Below are positions 8,981-16,881 of a stretch of DNA of 45,309 nt, one piece after another. Source of the DNA: CAYUET01 sp964443875 (GTDB lineage Bacteria; Auribacterota; JAFGBW01); the NCBI GenBank assembly GCA_964443875.1, contig CAYUET010000024.1, forward strand, positions 1 through 45,309, written 5' to 3'. Below the pieces are notes generated by a model. That model was given only the letters and a program-made list of their open reading frames with translations. It ran no database searches and was not told the DNA's origin. The stretch's first letter is position 1. Each line of letters begins with the position of its first letter. The position numbers and the translations under genes were made by a program.

Positions 8981-9007
8981 GTAGGGGCGAACCTATGTGT
9001 TCGCCCC
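8981..9007 (+). repeat. REP palindrome copy C
   Basis: Identical to copy A over GTAGGGGCGAACC...TTCGCCCC. It is located upstream of the RAYT start codon, in the gap between hsdS and the RAYT gene, and is followed by degenerate units (GTTCGCCCCTG, ATATTCGTCC). Confidence 0.85.
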
Positions 9008-9069
9008 TTTGTTGGTGTTCGCCCCTGTGTTGATATTCGTCCAAATCCCCTGATTTATTTTTTGTGGCC

Positions 9070-9096
9070 GTAGGGGCGAACCTATGTGTTCGCCCC
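9070..9096 (+). repeat. REP palindrome copy D
   Basis: Same 27-base unit as copies A and C. With inverted copy E (9211-9236) it bounds a 167-base block containing degenerate units and a short tandem repeat. Confidence 0.85.
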
Positions 9097-9172
9097 ATGG
9101 GTTGTGTTTGCCCCGGATTTATTTGCCCGGTGGATGCATTCATATCCATCATTACGGGGCGAACATTCACAT

Positions 9173-9211
9173 GGGGGCGAATTCCAATTCCAGGGCGAAT
9201 TCCAATTCCAG
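9173..9211 (+). repeat. 18-base tandem repeat within REP block
   Basis: GGGCGAATTCCAATTCCA occurs twice in succession and runs into copy E, so the GGGCGAA half-unit recurs every 18 bases. This looks like slippage or template-switch expansion of REP half-units. Confidence 0.75.
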
Positions 9212-9236
9212 GGCGAACACACAGGTTCGCCCCTAC
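9211..9236 (-). repeat. REP palindrome copy E (inverted)
   Basis: Inverse orientation, ending GGTTCGCCCCTAC. It closes the D-E block about 57 bases downstream (in transcription order) of the hsdS stop codon. Confidence 0.85.
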
Positions 9237-9292
9237 GGGAATAAAATTCAAAATTACATGGATCGGATTAATTGAATTAACTAAAAAATAAT

Positions 9293-10429
9293 TCATCCCG
9301 CCACCCTCACTTCCCCGCTCATTAGTTTCGGCAAGAGTTTATCCCGTAATTTTTCTAGAGTGTGGATTTGTGATCTGTTCATAAAAATTTTAAAAAAATA
9401 AATTGAAACGGTATTTTCAAAATCTCGTATTTCTGATTCAGTTGGGATTTGCTGTCGATTTTCTATAAAAGTCGTTGTGGTTATTGTATCAAACACACTA
9501 CCATATGCAGAAGCTTGCAATTCTTCTACAACATGATTAATTAATAGATACGTAAAGAAAAAACAATTATCAATGCGTGGTAAAACACCATAGTTTGATT
9601 GACTGAACGTCATTGGTTGAGCAAGAAGACAATATTTTCCGACTGTACCTCTCGCAGAAATTACTGTTGCATATTTAGGTAACAGCGTTGCTGAACTTTG
9701 ATTTAAACCGCTTTTTGTTATGTTTTTTTCTGTATAATTAACAAAAGATTTATGATTAAAAGCGATATCTCCACCAGATAACCACGGAATATCCCCACCC
9801 CAATACTCTCCAATTGAAGTTTTTGGTGTGCCCCCTCCAACCAGTTGAATAAGTTCAAGCAGACTGCCTTCTCCCCACCCCTCCCCCGCCTCCTCCACAA
9901 ACCACTGCCGGAAAAGCGTCTCGGCCATGGCTTCAAGGGTTTTATTCTGACGGTGAAGCAGGTCGATTTTATCATCCAGGCTGGAAAGGACTCCAGCTAT
10001 GGCCTTTTGTTCGGCCTCGCTCTCTGGAATATGAATAGGAATTGAAAGGAGGTTTTCTTGGTTCAATTTTGGTTGAACAGCTCCTGTGAGGAAAGGATGC
10101 AAGTCTAAATTTTGGAAAATATAAATAATTAAGTCATTAATATAATCTTTCTTACCCTTCACAATATGTGCATGATTATTGACCCAAAATTTTCCAGACG
10201 CTTTAAATGCAATTGGTGTCTGCCTCGTTTTTAAATTTTCTCCATCTTCTGAAATTAGAACATAATTCCCATCAAATAAAAAGTCATCCACATTATCAAT
10301 GATACCTGAAGCACCGTAGTAAGGGTGGTTACCCTTTCTCTTTTCTCTTTCCATTTTACTTAATGGAATTCTAATATCATCATAAATATCTGCGATATCT
10401 AAAAGCTTGCATTCCCTCCACTCAGTCAT
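9293..10429 (-). CDS. hsdS: Type I restriction specificity subunit (HsdS)
   Basis: 378 aa from ATG 10429 ('MTEWRECKLLDIADI'), which overlaps the upstream small gene by eight bases (ATGACTGA); a start 54 bases further up lies inside that gene and is less likely. HsdS reads the split recognition sequence through two target recognition domains. TRD1 is about 1-155, followed by conserved helix 'EQKAIAGVLSSLDDKIDLLHRQNKTLEAMAETLFRQWF'. TRD2 starts at 'LLELIQLVGGGTPKTSIGEYWGGDIPWLSGGDI'. The final helix ends 'LRDKLLPKLMSGEVRV'. The linker 'EEAGEGWGEGS' after the first helix is G-rich and encoded by a C-rich tract at 9867-9895, possibly another small insertion. Its recognition site cannot be predicted. 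Confidence 0.95.
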   Translation of the reverse strand: MTEWRECKLLDIADIYDDIRIPLSKMEREKRKGNHPYYGASGIIDNVDDFLFDGNYVLISEDGENLKTRQTPIAFKASGKFWVNNHAHIVKGKKDYINDLIIYIFQNLDLHPFLTGAVQPKLNQENLLSIPIHIPESEAEQKAIAGVLSSLDDKIDLLHRQNKTLEAMAETLFRQWFVEEAGEGWGEGSLLELIQLVGGGTPKTSIGEYWGGDIPWLSGGDIAFNHKSFVNYTEKNITKSGLNQSSATLLPKYATVISARGTVGKYCLLAQPMTFSQSNYGVLPRIDNCFFFTYLLINHVVEELQASAYGSVFDTITTTTFIENRQQIPTESEIRDFENTVSIYFFKIFMNRSQIHTLEKLRDKLLPKLMSGEVRVAG

Positions 10430-10700
10430 CCCGCACCACCCGTTCCAGAACAATTGCTTCAAAAATCTCTTTATCTCCCTCATTTACTGGTTGAAATTCA
10501 CCTTCAAAATAGGGGTTTTCCGGTTCATGCTTCAGTTTTAAAATTTCAGGCTGGTAAAAATTCTCAAATCCATTTTCATATCCGCTTACAAGAACAGGAA
10601 GATCAGGAGGAAATTCCTTAAGGATTTTAATTAGTTCCCCTGCTGTAAAATAAAATTTTTCTTTTTCGCCAACAGGTTGTTGGCTTTTTGTTCCACTCAT
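10422..10700 (-). CDS. Small conserved protein in the restriction operon
   Basis: 92 aa. The reading frame is locked into the operon: its ATG overlaps the KilA-N gene stop (ATGA) and its stop overlaps the hsdS start. The sequence is acidic and starts with a helix-like 'FTAGELIKILKEFPPDLPVLVSGYENGFENF'. This resembles short proteins carried next to type I restriction genes whose role is not known to me. No Cys cluster, TM segment or signal is seen. It could be an accessory or regulatory factor for the restriction complex, inferred from position alone. Confidence 0.75.
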   Translation of the reverse strand: MSGTKSQQPVGEKEKFYFTAGELIKILKEFPPDLPVLVSGYENGFENFYQPEILKLKHEPENPYFEGEFQPVNEGDKEIFEAIVLERVVRDD

Positions 10701-11521
10701 ATACTCTTCCTGTTTTCCAGCCTTTTCACCCCTGTATCCATGGTCAGAATTTTCATCTGCTGGATAGCCGTCTTATTTAGCAGAATCAGCCGTTCTGACT
10801 GTGCAACGCCCTGATGTATCAGATGGGCATTTAATGTCTCAAGGTTGGCAAGGCAAACCAACTGTGAAACATCCGCATAATCCCGGATATTGCCTGTTTC
10901 TTCCGGGTGTTCCTCACGCCATTGTTTGGCGGTTTTTCCAAAAAGGGCAATATTCAGAACATCCGCTTCAGTAGCGTAAATTATATTCACCTGAGCCTTT
11001 GACAATTCAGGCGGCACCAGATTTTTCATAATGGCGTCAGTATGAATGCGATAATTGATTTTTGTAAGGTTACGCCTGATGTCCCAGCCAAGCTGTTTTA
11101 ATTCCTCGTCTTTTAAACGCTGAAATTCCTTAATAAGATACAGCTTAAATTCCACAGAAACCCATGATGCAAATTCAAAAGCAATATCTTTATGGGCAAA
11201 AGTTCCTCCATATCTGCCGGACTTCGATGCGATTCCAATAGCATTTGTTTTTTCAATCCATTGTTTTGGCGTAAGAACAAAACTATTCAGCCCGGCTTGT
11301 TTTCTAAACCCATCGAATTCGATGGGTTTAAAATCAGGATTGTTCAACGCCTCCCAAATCCCAAGAAATTCAATAGTATTGCGATTACGCATCCAATTTT
11401 GGATGATATAGTCAGTACGATTTTGATCTTTATAACGTGCTATATCAGTAATACTGATAAAATCCTGTTGATCAATCGGGTTTACAAAAATTTCAATGCC
11501 TTTTACCTTAATTTTAGCCAT
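10697..11521 (-). CDS. KilA-N domain protein
   Basis: 274 aa. The N-terminal ~120 residues match the KilA-N DNA-binding domain found in phage and mobile-element proteins: 'ISITDIARYKDQNRTDYIIQNWMRNRNTIEFLGIWE', 'WIEKTNAIGIASKSGRYGGTFAHKDIAFEFASWVSVEFKLYLIKEFQRLK'. The C-terminal part (about 140-265) matches the extension usually seen in restriction-linked members ('KAQVNIIYATEADVLNIALFGKTAKQWREEHPE', 'NLETLNAHLIHQGV'). The ATG overlaps the end of hsdM by eight bases and the stop overlaps the next gene by four, so it is co-translated. Function is unproven; a DNA-binding regulator or anti-phage accessory is likely. Confidence 0.9.
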   Translation of the reverse strand: MAKIKVKGIEIFVNPIDQQDFISITDIARYKDQNRTDYIIQNWMRNRNTIEFLGIWEALNNPDFKPIEFDGFRKQAGLNSFVLTPKQWIEKTNAIGIASKSGRYGGTFAHKDIAFEFASWVSVEFKLYLIKEFQRLKDEELKQLGWDIRRNLTKINYRIHTDAIMKNLVPPELSKAQVNIIYATEADVLNIALFGKTAKQWREEHPEETGNIRDYADVSQLVCLANLETLNAHLIHQGVAQSERLILLNKTAIQQMKILTMDTGVKRLENRKSI

Positions 11522-13079
11522 TGATTTTGACCTTTTTCAAATTTTCCTTAATCAGGGCATTAAGCTTCTCTTCCTCCTTCAACTGCGCTTCAAATTCCTT
11601 CTTCAGACTGGTAAAGCGCTCATTGAAATCAAAATCATCCTCATCATCCGGCAGGCCCACATATCTTCCAGGCGTAAGCACATAATCCAGTTCTTTCACC
11701 CGTTCAATGGAAGCCGAATTGCAAAAGCCTTTCACATCCTCGTATTTGCCTTTTCTGGTTGCTGAGCTTGTCGAAGCACGCCACTCATGATACGTTCCCG
11801 CAATTTTCTGAATATCTTCCTCAGAAAGCTCTTTTGTTCTGCGGTTGATTAAATGGCCTTCATTCCGGGCATCAATGAAAAGAATTTCATTGGTGCGGTT
11901 CCGGTAGCCTCCGTTTGCCTTGTTGCGGCTCAGAAACCATAAGGAAGCGGGAATCTGGGTATTCAAAAAAAGCTTTGCAGGCAGATTGACAATACAATCC
12001 ACCAACCGGGCTTCAATCAGGGCTTTCCGGATTTCGCCTTCACCGGAGCTTTTGGAAGTAAGAGAACCCTTGGCCAGAACAAAACCGGCAATGCCTCTTG
12101 GGCTTAAGTGATAAAGAAAGTGTTGTATCCAGGCATAGTTGGCATTCCCGGAAGGAGGGGTGCCATATTTCCAGCGCCCGTCTTTACGGAGTAAATCTCC
12201 GCTCCAGTCGCTGTCATTGAAAGGCGGGTTGGCAATCACGAAATCCGCTTTTAAATCTTTATGCCCATCATTCAGGAAAGAACCTTCGTTGTTCCATTTG
12301 ACCTGCGAGCTGTCGAGTCCACGAATGGCAAGGTTCATCTTTGCCAGACGCCAGGTGGTCTGGTTGCTCTCCTGCCCGTAAATGGAAATATCATTCACCT
12401 TACCCTGATGTTTGTCGATAAATTTTTCAGATTGAACAAACATTCCGCCTGAGCCGCAGCAGGGGTCAAACACCCGGCCTTTGTAGGGTTCAAGGATTTC
12501 AACCAGCAGTTCAACAACGCTGCGGGGAGTATAAAACTGCCCGCCCTTTTTGCCTTCAGCAATGGCAAATTCCCCCAGAAAGTATTCAAAGACATGACCA
12601 AACACATCCGCACTGCGGGCTTTTGCGTCACCAAGGGCAATATTACTGATAAGGTCAATAAGGCCGCCAAGATTGGTTGGGTCAAGATTCCCTCTGGCAA
12701 AAACTTTAGGCAGCACATCTTTTAAGGAGGGATTATCCTTCTCAATGGCGTCCATGGCCTCATCAACCACTTTCCCTATGGTGGGAAGTTTTGCCTTTGA
12801 TTGAAGGTAAGACCATCGTGCTGTTTCAGGAACAAAAAACACATTCTCCGCTTTGTATTCGTCTTTATCTTCAGGGTCAGCCCCGGCATGTTCGCCTTTT
12901 CCGCCTGCAAGCTTGGAGTGCAGTTCTTCAAAGGCTTCTGAAATGTATTTTATAAAAATGAGACCAAGAACAATATGTTTGTATTCTGCTGCATCAATAT
13001 TTTTTCTGAGTTTATCGGCTGTTTTCCAGAGCTGCTTTTCAATCGGCTCTTCAGAACTCTTCTCTTTGACCTTTGCCAT
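11514..13079 (-). CDS. hsdM: Type I restriction M subunit (HsdM)
   Basis: About 521 aa. HsdM is the N6-adenine methyltransferase of the type I complex. The N-terminal helical domain ('LWKTADKLRKNIDAAEYKHIVLGLIFIKYIS') is followed by SAM motif I 'DPCCGSGG' (near 207-214; the usual form is DPFCGSGG) and catalytic motif 'NPPF' (near 286-289). Three ATG codons lie in a row (13077-13085); the third has the best spacing (six bases) from GGAG, so 13079 is chosen. It heads the operon. Oddity: residues near 434-440 (ASTSSAT, between 'IAGTYHEWR' and 'KYEDVKGFC') are encoded by the same 22-nt repeat present in hsdR. Confidence 0.95.
   Translation of the reverse strand: MAKVKEKSSEEPIEKQLWKTADKLRKNIDAAEYKHIVLGLIFIKYISEAFEELHSKLAGGKGEHAGADPEDKDEYKAENVFFVPETARWSYLQSKAKLPTIGKVVDEAMDAIEKDNPSLKDVLPKVFARGNLDPTNLGGLIDLISNIALGDAKARSADVFGHVFEYFLGEFAIAEGKKGGQFYTPRSVVELLVEILEPYKGRVFDPCCGSGGMFVQSEKFIDKHQGKVNDISIYGQESNQTTWRLAKMNLAIRGLDSSQVKWNNEGSFLNDGHKDLKADFVIANPPFNDSDWSGDLLRKDGRWKYGTPPSGNANYAWIQHFLYHLSPRGIAGFVLAKGSLTSKSSGEGEIRKALIEARLVDCIVNLPAKLFLNTQIPASLWFLSRNKANGGYRNRTNEILFIDARNEGHLINRRTKELSEEDIQKIAGTYHEWRASTSSATRKGKYEDVKGFCNSASIERVKELDYVLTPGRYVGLPDDEDDFDFNERFTSLKKEFEAQLKEEEKLNALIKENLKKVKING
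11757..11778 (-). repeat. 22-nt dispersed repeat inside hsdM
   Basis: Exact copy of bases 5944-5965 in hsdR, same strand and same reading frame (A-S-T-S-S-A-T). It lies in the C-terminal part of HsdM just before the conserved 'LTPGRYVG' block, so it avoids the catalytic motifs. Confidence 0.85.
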
Positions 13080-13339
13080 CATCATCTCCAGTAAATGATT
13101 AAGAAAGATTTGAAAAGAAGCATTATATCGTTTTATCCCATATAATAAATAATTTTGTTTAATTTATAGCAGATAAGGGAGTTGAAGTTAAATATTCATT
13201 CTATAATCTTTATAAACCAACCATTCTTCATCATTAAATCAGTCCTTTATAATCCGGTAAAAAAGGAGGCGTGAAAGGAGGCAAAGATTAACATAATTTT
13301 TCTCAACCCAATTTTTTCCTGTAGCTTATGCCTGAACAA

Positions 13340-13366
13340 TTCCGGGAGTTTTTAAAGCTCCCGGAA
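13340..13366 (-). terminator. Hairpin downstream of the barrel-protein gene
   Basis: A 9-bp perfect stem (TTCCGGGAG / CTCCCGGAA) with a 9-base loop, 12 bases past the stop codon of the 13378-14025 gene. On the minus strand it is followed only by TTGTTC, so the T-tract is weak. The hairpin is clear; the terminator role is inferred. Confidence 0.6.
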
Positions 13367-13377
13367 AAATTGAATAA

Positions 13378-14025
13378 TTATATTCTAATAGAACAACCTG
13401 TTTTGAACATGGAACTTTTTAACTCGTTTTCTCCACTATCATCACCATCTATTTCCACATCCCCTTTCTCAATATCGAAATTGTAGCCTGCACCAACGAA
13501 TAAAGAAACGTGGTTTGAAATAGAAAATTCACAATTTAATCCGACCGTTCCTATGATTCCATCGTCAATATCAATTTCATCGCTGGCTCTGATTGAATAA
13601 TAGCCATTTGAAAGTCTATAATTCACTTTTGCGTTTGAATCCACAATGGCGTATTTTATCCCGGCATCAAAAACAAATCTTACCCGGTCATTGATCTGGG
13701 GTCGCAGCAGGAGCGAAGGACCTATAAACAAATAAGAGACATCTCCGTCCATTTCTGCACTTAGGGTCGCTGTTTCGTCTCTTATATAATAGGACTCATC
13801 ATTTATTTCCCAATTTGAATACCCAATGGAACCCCCAATCCCGACTATTTCTGTAAACCAGAAACGATACTGACATTCAAGCCCTGCCCCAGAATCATAA
13901 TCGTCATCATCATTTATATTGTAGATAAGTAAGCCGGGAGTGATTTCTGAACCTGTTCCATAGGGTTCAATTGCCCATACATTCAGTGATAACGCAACAA
14001 ACAAAAACATAAGAACTTTCTTCAT
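13378..14025 (-). CDS. Predicted outer-membrane beta-barrel protein
   Basis: 215 aa. A clear signal peptide (MKKVLMFLFVALSLNVWA, cleavage likely after A18) is followed by alternating short strands with aromatic ends: 'GLECQYRFWFTEIVGIGGSIGYSNWEI', 'YLFIGPSLLLRPQINDRVRFVFDAGIKYAI' and 'IIGTVGLNCEFSISNHVSLFVGAGYNFDI'. The protein ends in 'SMFKTGCSIRI', a terminal strand although without the classical final Phe. The pattern fits an 8-stranded OmpA/OprF-like barrel. It lies alone between the restriction operon and an operator-like palindrome cluster 360-410 bases upstream. Function unknown. Confidence 0.75.
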   Translation of the reverse strand: MKKVLMFLFVALSLNVWAIEPYGTGSEITPGLLIYNINDDDDYDSGAGLECQYRFWFTEIVGIGGSIGYSNWEINDESYYIRDETATLSAEMDGDVSYLFIGPSLLLRPQINDRVRFVFDAGIKYAIVDSNAKVNYRLSNGYYSIRASDEIDIDDGIIGTVGLNCEFSISNHVSLFVGAGYNFDIEKGDVEIDGDDSGENELKSSMFKTGCSIRI

Positions 14026-14384
14026 TTCTCTCTCCTTTTCATTTTTTAGTACTGATGACTTGAATTTTTATTTTTCTCATTAAAAGCATATTCCATTCCC
14101 GATATTTATTTTTGAAATTTTGTAATCGATTTCTTTCTGCGGATGCACACCCAGAGATTCATAATTTTTTCCTGTAATGTGGATTAAAATTAAACCAACC
14201 CAGATTAATGATCTTTTGTATGCCTTTTAAAATCTGGCACAGGAGATGCTGAAATATCCGTAATGATTTGAGGTCAGAAACAAGTAACGAGCTTTCCTGA
14301 AACAATGGGGCGGGAATATAGACGTTCAAAACCCCCTTGAATTGATAAAAAATTAAAAATCAAGGCCTTGAACGATATTAAAAA

Positions 14385-14404
14385 GTGCACAATTAATTGT
14401 GCAC
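14385..14404. promoter_or_regulatory. Perfect 20-bp palindrome, operator-like
   Basis: The bases read TGCACAATTAATTGTGCA with G and C added at the ends, a perfect self-complementary palindrome. A second site with the same half-site follows at 14419-14434, and an isolated TGCACAA half-site lies between them (14407-14413). Repeated identical half-sites with a 2-bp centre are typical of a dimeric repressor operator. No T-tract follows the first palindrome. Confidence 0.6.
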
Positions 14405-14418
14405 TTTGCACAAGGACT

Positions 14419-14434
14419 GCACAATCTATTGTGC
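14419..14434. promoter_or_regulatory. Second TGCACAAT palindrome, operator-like
   Basis: GCACAAT-CT-ATTGTGC, the same half-site and 2-bp spacing as at 14385-14404. The centres are 32 bp apart, about three helical turns. It lies ~180 bp upstream of the plus-strand gene at 14618. It could alternatively form a short hairpin in RNA. Confidence 0.55.
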
Positions 14435-14617
14435 GCTTTTATGTAATAAATCATTACACATAAAATTCAAACCATCCCTTAAATTGGATAATAAATAATG
14501 ATAAGTTCCTCGGTCAAGCCGCGGAAAGACAAATTTTTCACTTTACAAGTCGGGATAAAGCCTACAGAATTTTAATGAATTACACTTATCCCTGAATTTT
14601 TTTACAGGAGAACAGTG

Positions 14618-15358
14618 ATGCCCAATAAACTGCTTGATTCTCTTCAGTCCCTTTTTAAAGCCCGCAACTTAGAGCCCTTTGACCCCTCTGTCTTTCAAGA
14701 CTCCCTGGCCCTGAAAACCCAGTGGACAGCACTGAAAAACGGAGGCACTAATTTCAGAACACACGGTCTGGTCAGTACAGGTTCCGCACGCCTGGAATTC
14801 AAACCGACACCCTTTGCCTGGGTTTTCTATTTCATTTTTATTCTGCCCGGAGCTGCTTTGTCTGTGGGCCTTCCCATTCTCTTTTTCACCAAACCGGATC
14901 TTATTTCCTCAGACAAAAACGCCATTATCGTTCCCCTGATCATCGGGGTCGTTTTCCTGTCTATTGGCCTTCTTATGGCGTATTCAGGCTCAAAGCCGAT
15001 TGTTTTCGATCAGATGCGGATGCTGTTCTGGAAGGGAAGACCCAGGGGGGAGGGAAGGATCAGGCGCGAATCCTTCAGTGAGGCCTGTGAGCTTTCGCAG
15101 ATTCATGCGCTTCAGATTATTGCGGAATACTGCAGAGGCAATAAGTCTTCATACTACAGCTATGAACTCAATCTGGTTCTGGAGGATGGGTCACGCATGA
15201 ATGTGGTTGATCACGGCTCCCTCACGGCCCTGAAAAAGGATGCACAAAAACTTGCCGGTTTTCTGAACGTTCCCCTGTGGGATCAAACCCAAAGGGAACC
15301 CCTTTATTCCCCCTTGACCGGCAATGAAGAACCCCGCAGCAAGCATCAGGGTTTCTAA
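14618..15358 (+). CDS. Hypothetical membrane protein with two TM helices
   Basis: 246 aa from ATG 14618, seven bases after AGGAG (14606-14610); a GTG three bases upstream is possible. Two hydrophobic segments lie near residues 68-90 ('FAWVFYFIFILPGAALSVGLPILFF') and 104-125 ('AIIVPLIIGVVFLSIGLLMAYSG'). A C-terminal soluble part contains 'ELNLVLEDGSRMNVVDHGSLTALKKDAQKLAGFLNVPLWD'. The latter block recurs in uncharacterised bacterial membrane proteins, but I cannot name the family. The last ~10 codons run into the R1 dispersed repeat, so the natural C-terminus may have been replaced. Confidence 0.75.
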   Translation: MPNKLLDSLQSLFKARNLEPFDPSVFQDSLALKTQWTALKNGGTNFRTHGLVSTGSARLEFKPTPFAWVFYFIFILPGAALSVGLPILFFTKPDLISSDKNAIIVPLIIGVVFLSIGLLMAYSGSKPIVFDQMRMLFWKGRPRGEGRIRRESFSEACELSQIHALQIIAEYCRGNKSSYYSYELNLVLEDGSRMNVVDHGSLTALKKDAQKLAGFLNVPLWDQTQREPLYSPLTGNEEPRSKHQGF

Positions 15359-15359
15359 A

Positions 15360-15415
15360 GTCATTCCGAACGAACCTGAGAAATCTCAGATTTCTCACTG
15401 CCGCTCGAAATGACA
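15360..15415 (+). repeat. Dispersed palindromic repeat R, copy 1
   Basis: Core GTCATTCCGAACGAACCTGA...CTCGAAATGACA, with inner hairpin GAGAAATC-TCA-GATTTCTC. Similarity to the other copies extends past the core on both sides (about 15325-15448), including 'GCTGCGAGGGATTAAA' downstream. It lies between convergent genes and begins two bases after a stop codon. Confidence 0.85.
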
Positions 15416-15477
15416 AGCCAATAATCGCTGCGAGGGATTAAAACATCCGGAATGACGGGGAAAAAAGGGTTATTTTA

Positions 15478-16881
15478 TTATTCGGATACCGCCGCTCTGA
15501 ACTGGAGCTGTCTCAAATGCCTTAAAGTCCATATCCAGGCAAACGGAAGGCAGAAAATATTTCCAAGCCCCAGGCCGGTCCATACCCCCTTCATTCCCAT
15601 GTGAAAACAAAAAGTCAGAAGAAGGGCCAGAGGGATGGCTACAAGCCCCATACGGATAAGCGTAATGACCAGTGCCGGAACAGGCCTTCCGGTCGCCTGA
15701 AAACAGGCCGTGGAAATAATGGCAACTGAAACGCCCACAAAGCTGAAGGCCAGGACATGAACCTGGGTTACCGCCATGGAAAGCACTTCATTCACGCTTG
15801 TGAAGAGCTGAAAAAAAAACGGAGCGATCAGGTTGTACCCGAGAGCAACAAGGGCCACCGCAGAAATCCCCAGAAGGATATTGGTTTTATAAATCAGGCG
15901 CACCCGGTCCAGCTGGTTTCTGCCGTAATTCTGGGAAATCATGGTAATGGTCGCGCCGGCAATGGCAAAGGAGGGAATAAAGGCCAGCTGATCCATTCTT
16001 CCCACCAGGCTCAAGGCGTTCATTGAGGCTTCATCGAGTGAGCAGACAATCTTGTTCAGAATAAGAAAGGAAACATTCAGGGCCGCCATGGAAATAAAAT
16101 TAGGCAGAGCCGTACTGATGATCTGCCCCATGATTTTTTTGCTGGCCTTAAAAATATTGAAAGACAGAGGAATAACCGATTTTTTCCGGATAAAAACAAA
16201 GACAATATACAGGGTGGAGACGCCAATCGAAACCGAGGTGGCGATTCCGGCTCCGGCCACCCCTAATCCGGCCCAGAAGATCAGAACAGGATCAAGGACT
16301 ATATTTAAAAGAGTGGAAATAATCATGGCCTTGGCAATCAGAGTTGTTTTTCCCTCGCCCTGAAGGATTCCCACAAACACATGAGAAAAAAGCATCAAAA
16401 TCAGACCGGGCAGAAGCGTTCTGAAAAAAATAAAGGCCACCTCCTCGGCCTGTTTTCCGATTCCGCTTCCGGAAAGCAGCTGAATCAGATCCCGGCTGTA
16501 TATATAGCCGGATACAAACAGGGGCAGAGATATCAAAAAGGCAATCAGAAAGCCGCTTTCCATTATGGCACGGGTTTCATAGATCTTCCCCTCCCCGATC
16601 ATTCTTCCGGTCAAGGCCCCAACCCCAACGGCAATACTCTGCGCCGTGGTCATGAAAAAGAAAAAGATGGGAAACATAAGCCCTGTTCCGGAGATGAGGG
16701 CTGTTGAAGAGGGATTAATCTGCGAGACAAAAAAGGTGTCAATGACCGCATAAAGCATCTGCACAAGACTCCCAATGAGCATGGGGGTCGCAATCTTTAT
16801 GGTCACAGGCAGTATGGGCCCGCTGTACATTCCCGTAATTTCTTTGTTTCCTGTATTTTTCATGCAGGGCTTTATAGCCAT
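15478..16881 (-). CDS. MATE-family multidrug/Na+ efflux transporter
   Basis: 467 aa with twelve predicted hydrophobic helices in two halves. Family hallmarks are the opening 'PILPVTIKIATPMLIGSLVQMLYAVIDTFFVSQINPSSTALISGTGLMFPIFFFFM', 'VGVGALTGRMIGEG', and in the second half 'PSFAIAGATITMISQNYGRNQLDRV'. MATE proteins export cationic drugs or metabolites in exchange for Na+ or H+. It is a single gene in the inner membrane, convergent with the membrane-protein gene and followed by repeat R1, with the tRNA-Gln gene upstream. The substrate cannot be inferred. Confidence 0.93.
   Translation of the reverse strand: MAIKPCMKNTGNKEITGMYSGPILPVTIKIATPMLIGSLVQMLYAVIDTFFVSQINPSSTALISGTGLMFPIFFFFMTTAQSIAVGVGALTGRMIGEGKIYETRAIMESGFLIAFLISLPLFVSGYIYSRDLIQLLSGSGIGKQAEEVAFIFFRTLLPGLILMLFSHVFVGILQGEGKTTLIAKAMIISTLLNIVLDPVLIFWAGLGVAGAGIATSVSIGVSTLYIVFVFIRKKSVIPLSFNIFKASKKIMGQIISTALPNFISMAALNVSFLILNKIVCSLDEASMNALSLVGRMDQLAFIPSFAIAGATITMISQNYGRNQLDRVRLIYKTNILLGISAVALVALGYNLIAPFFFQLFTSVNEVLSMAVTQVHVLAFSFVGVSVAIISTACFQATGRPVPALVITLIRMGLVAIPLALLLTFCFHMGMKGVWTGLGLGNIFCLPFAWIWTLRHLRQLQFRAAVSE

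Larger units (their letters stand above)
14026..14617. other. Long divergent intergenic region
   Basis: About 590 bases between the divergently transcribed barrel gene (minus) and membrane-protein gene (plus). It contains no credible ORF. The notable content is the pair of TGCACAAT palindromes at 14385-14434. Confidence 0.6.

Noticed and set aside
8512..9236. Possible CRISPR array because of many similar short repeats
   Set aside because: Units are palindromic, in both orientations, irregularly spaced and partly inside a coding gene; no cas genes. REP/REPIN fits better.
8907..9296. 129-codon minus-strand ORF upstream of the RAYT gene
   Set aside because: It is a translation of REP units and the 18-base tandem repeat ('GANLCVRP', 'RGEHIGSPLR', 'GIGIRPGIGIRP'); no protein-like pattern outside the repeats, and no credible RBS.
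14385..14434. Palindromes as intrinsic terminators
   Set aside because: AT-rich centre, no T-tract after the first, and a location ~360 bases from the nearest upstream stop codon on either strand; an operator is more likely.
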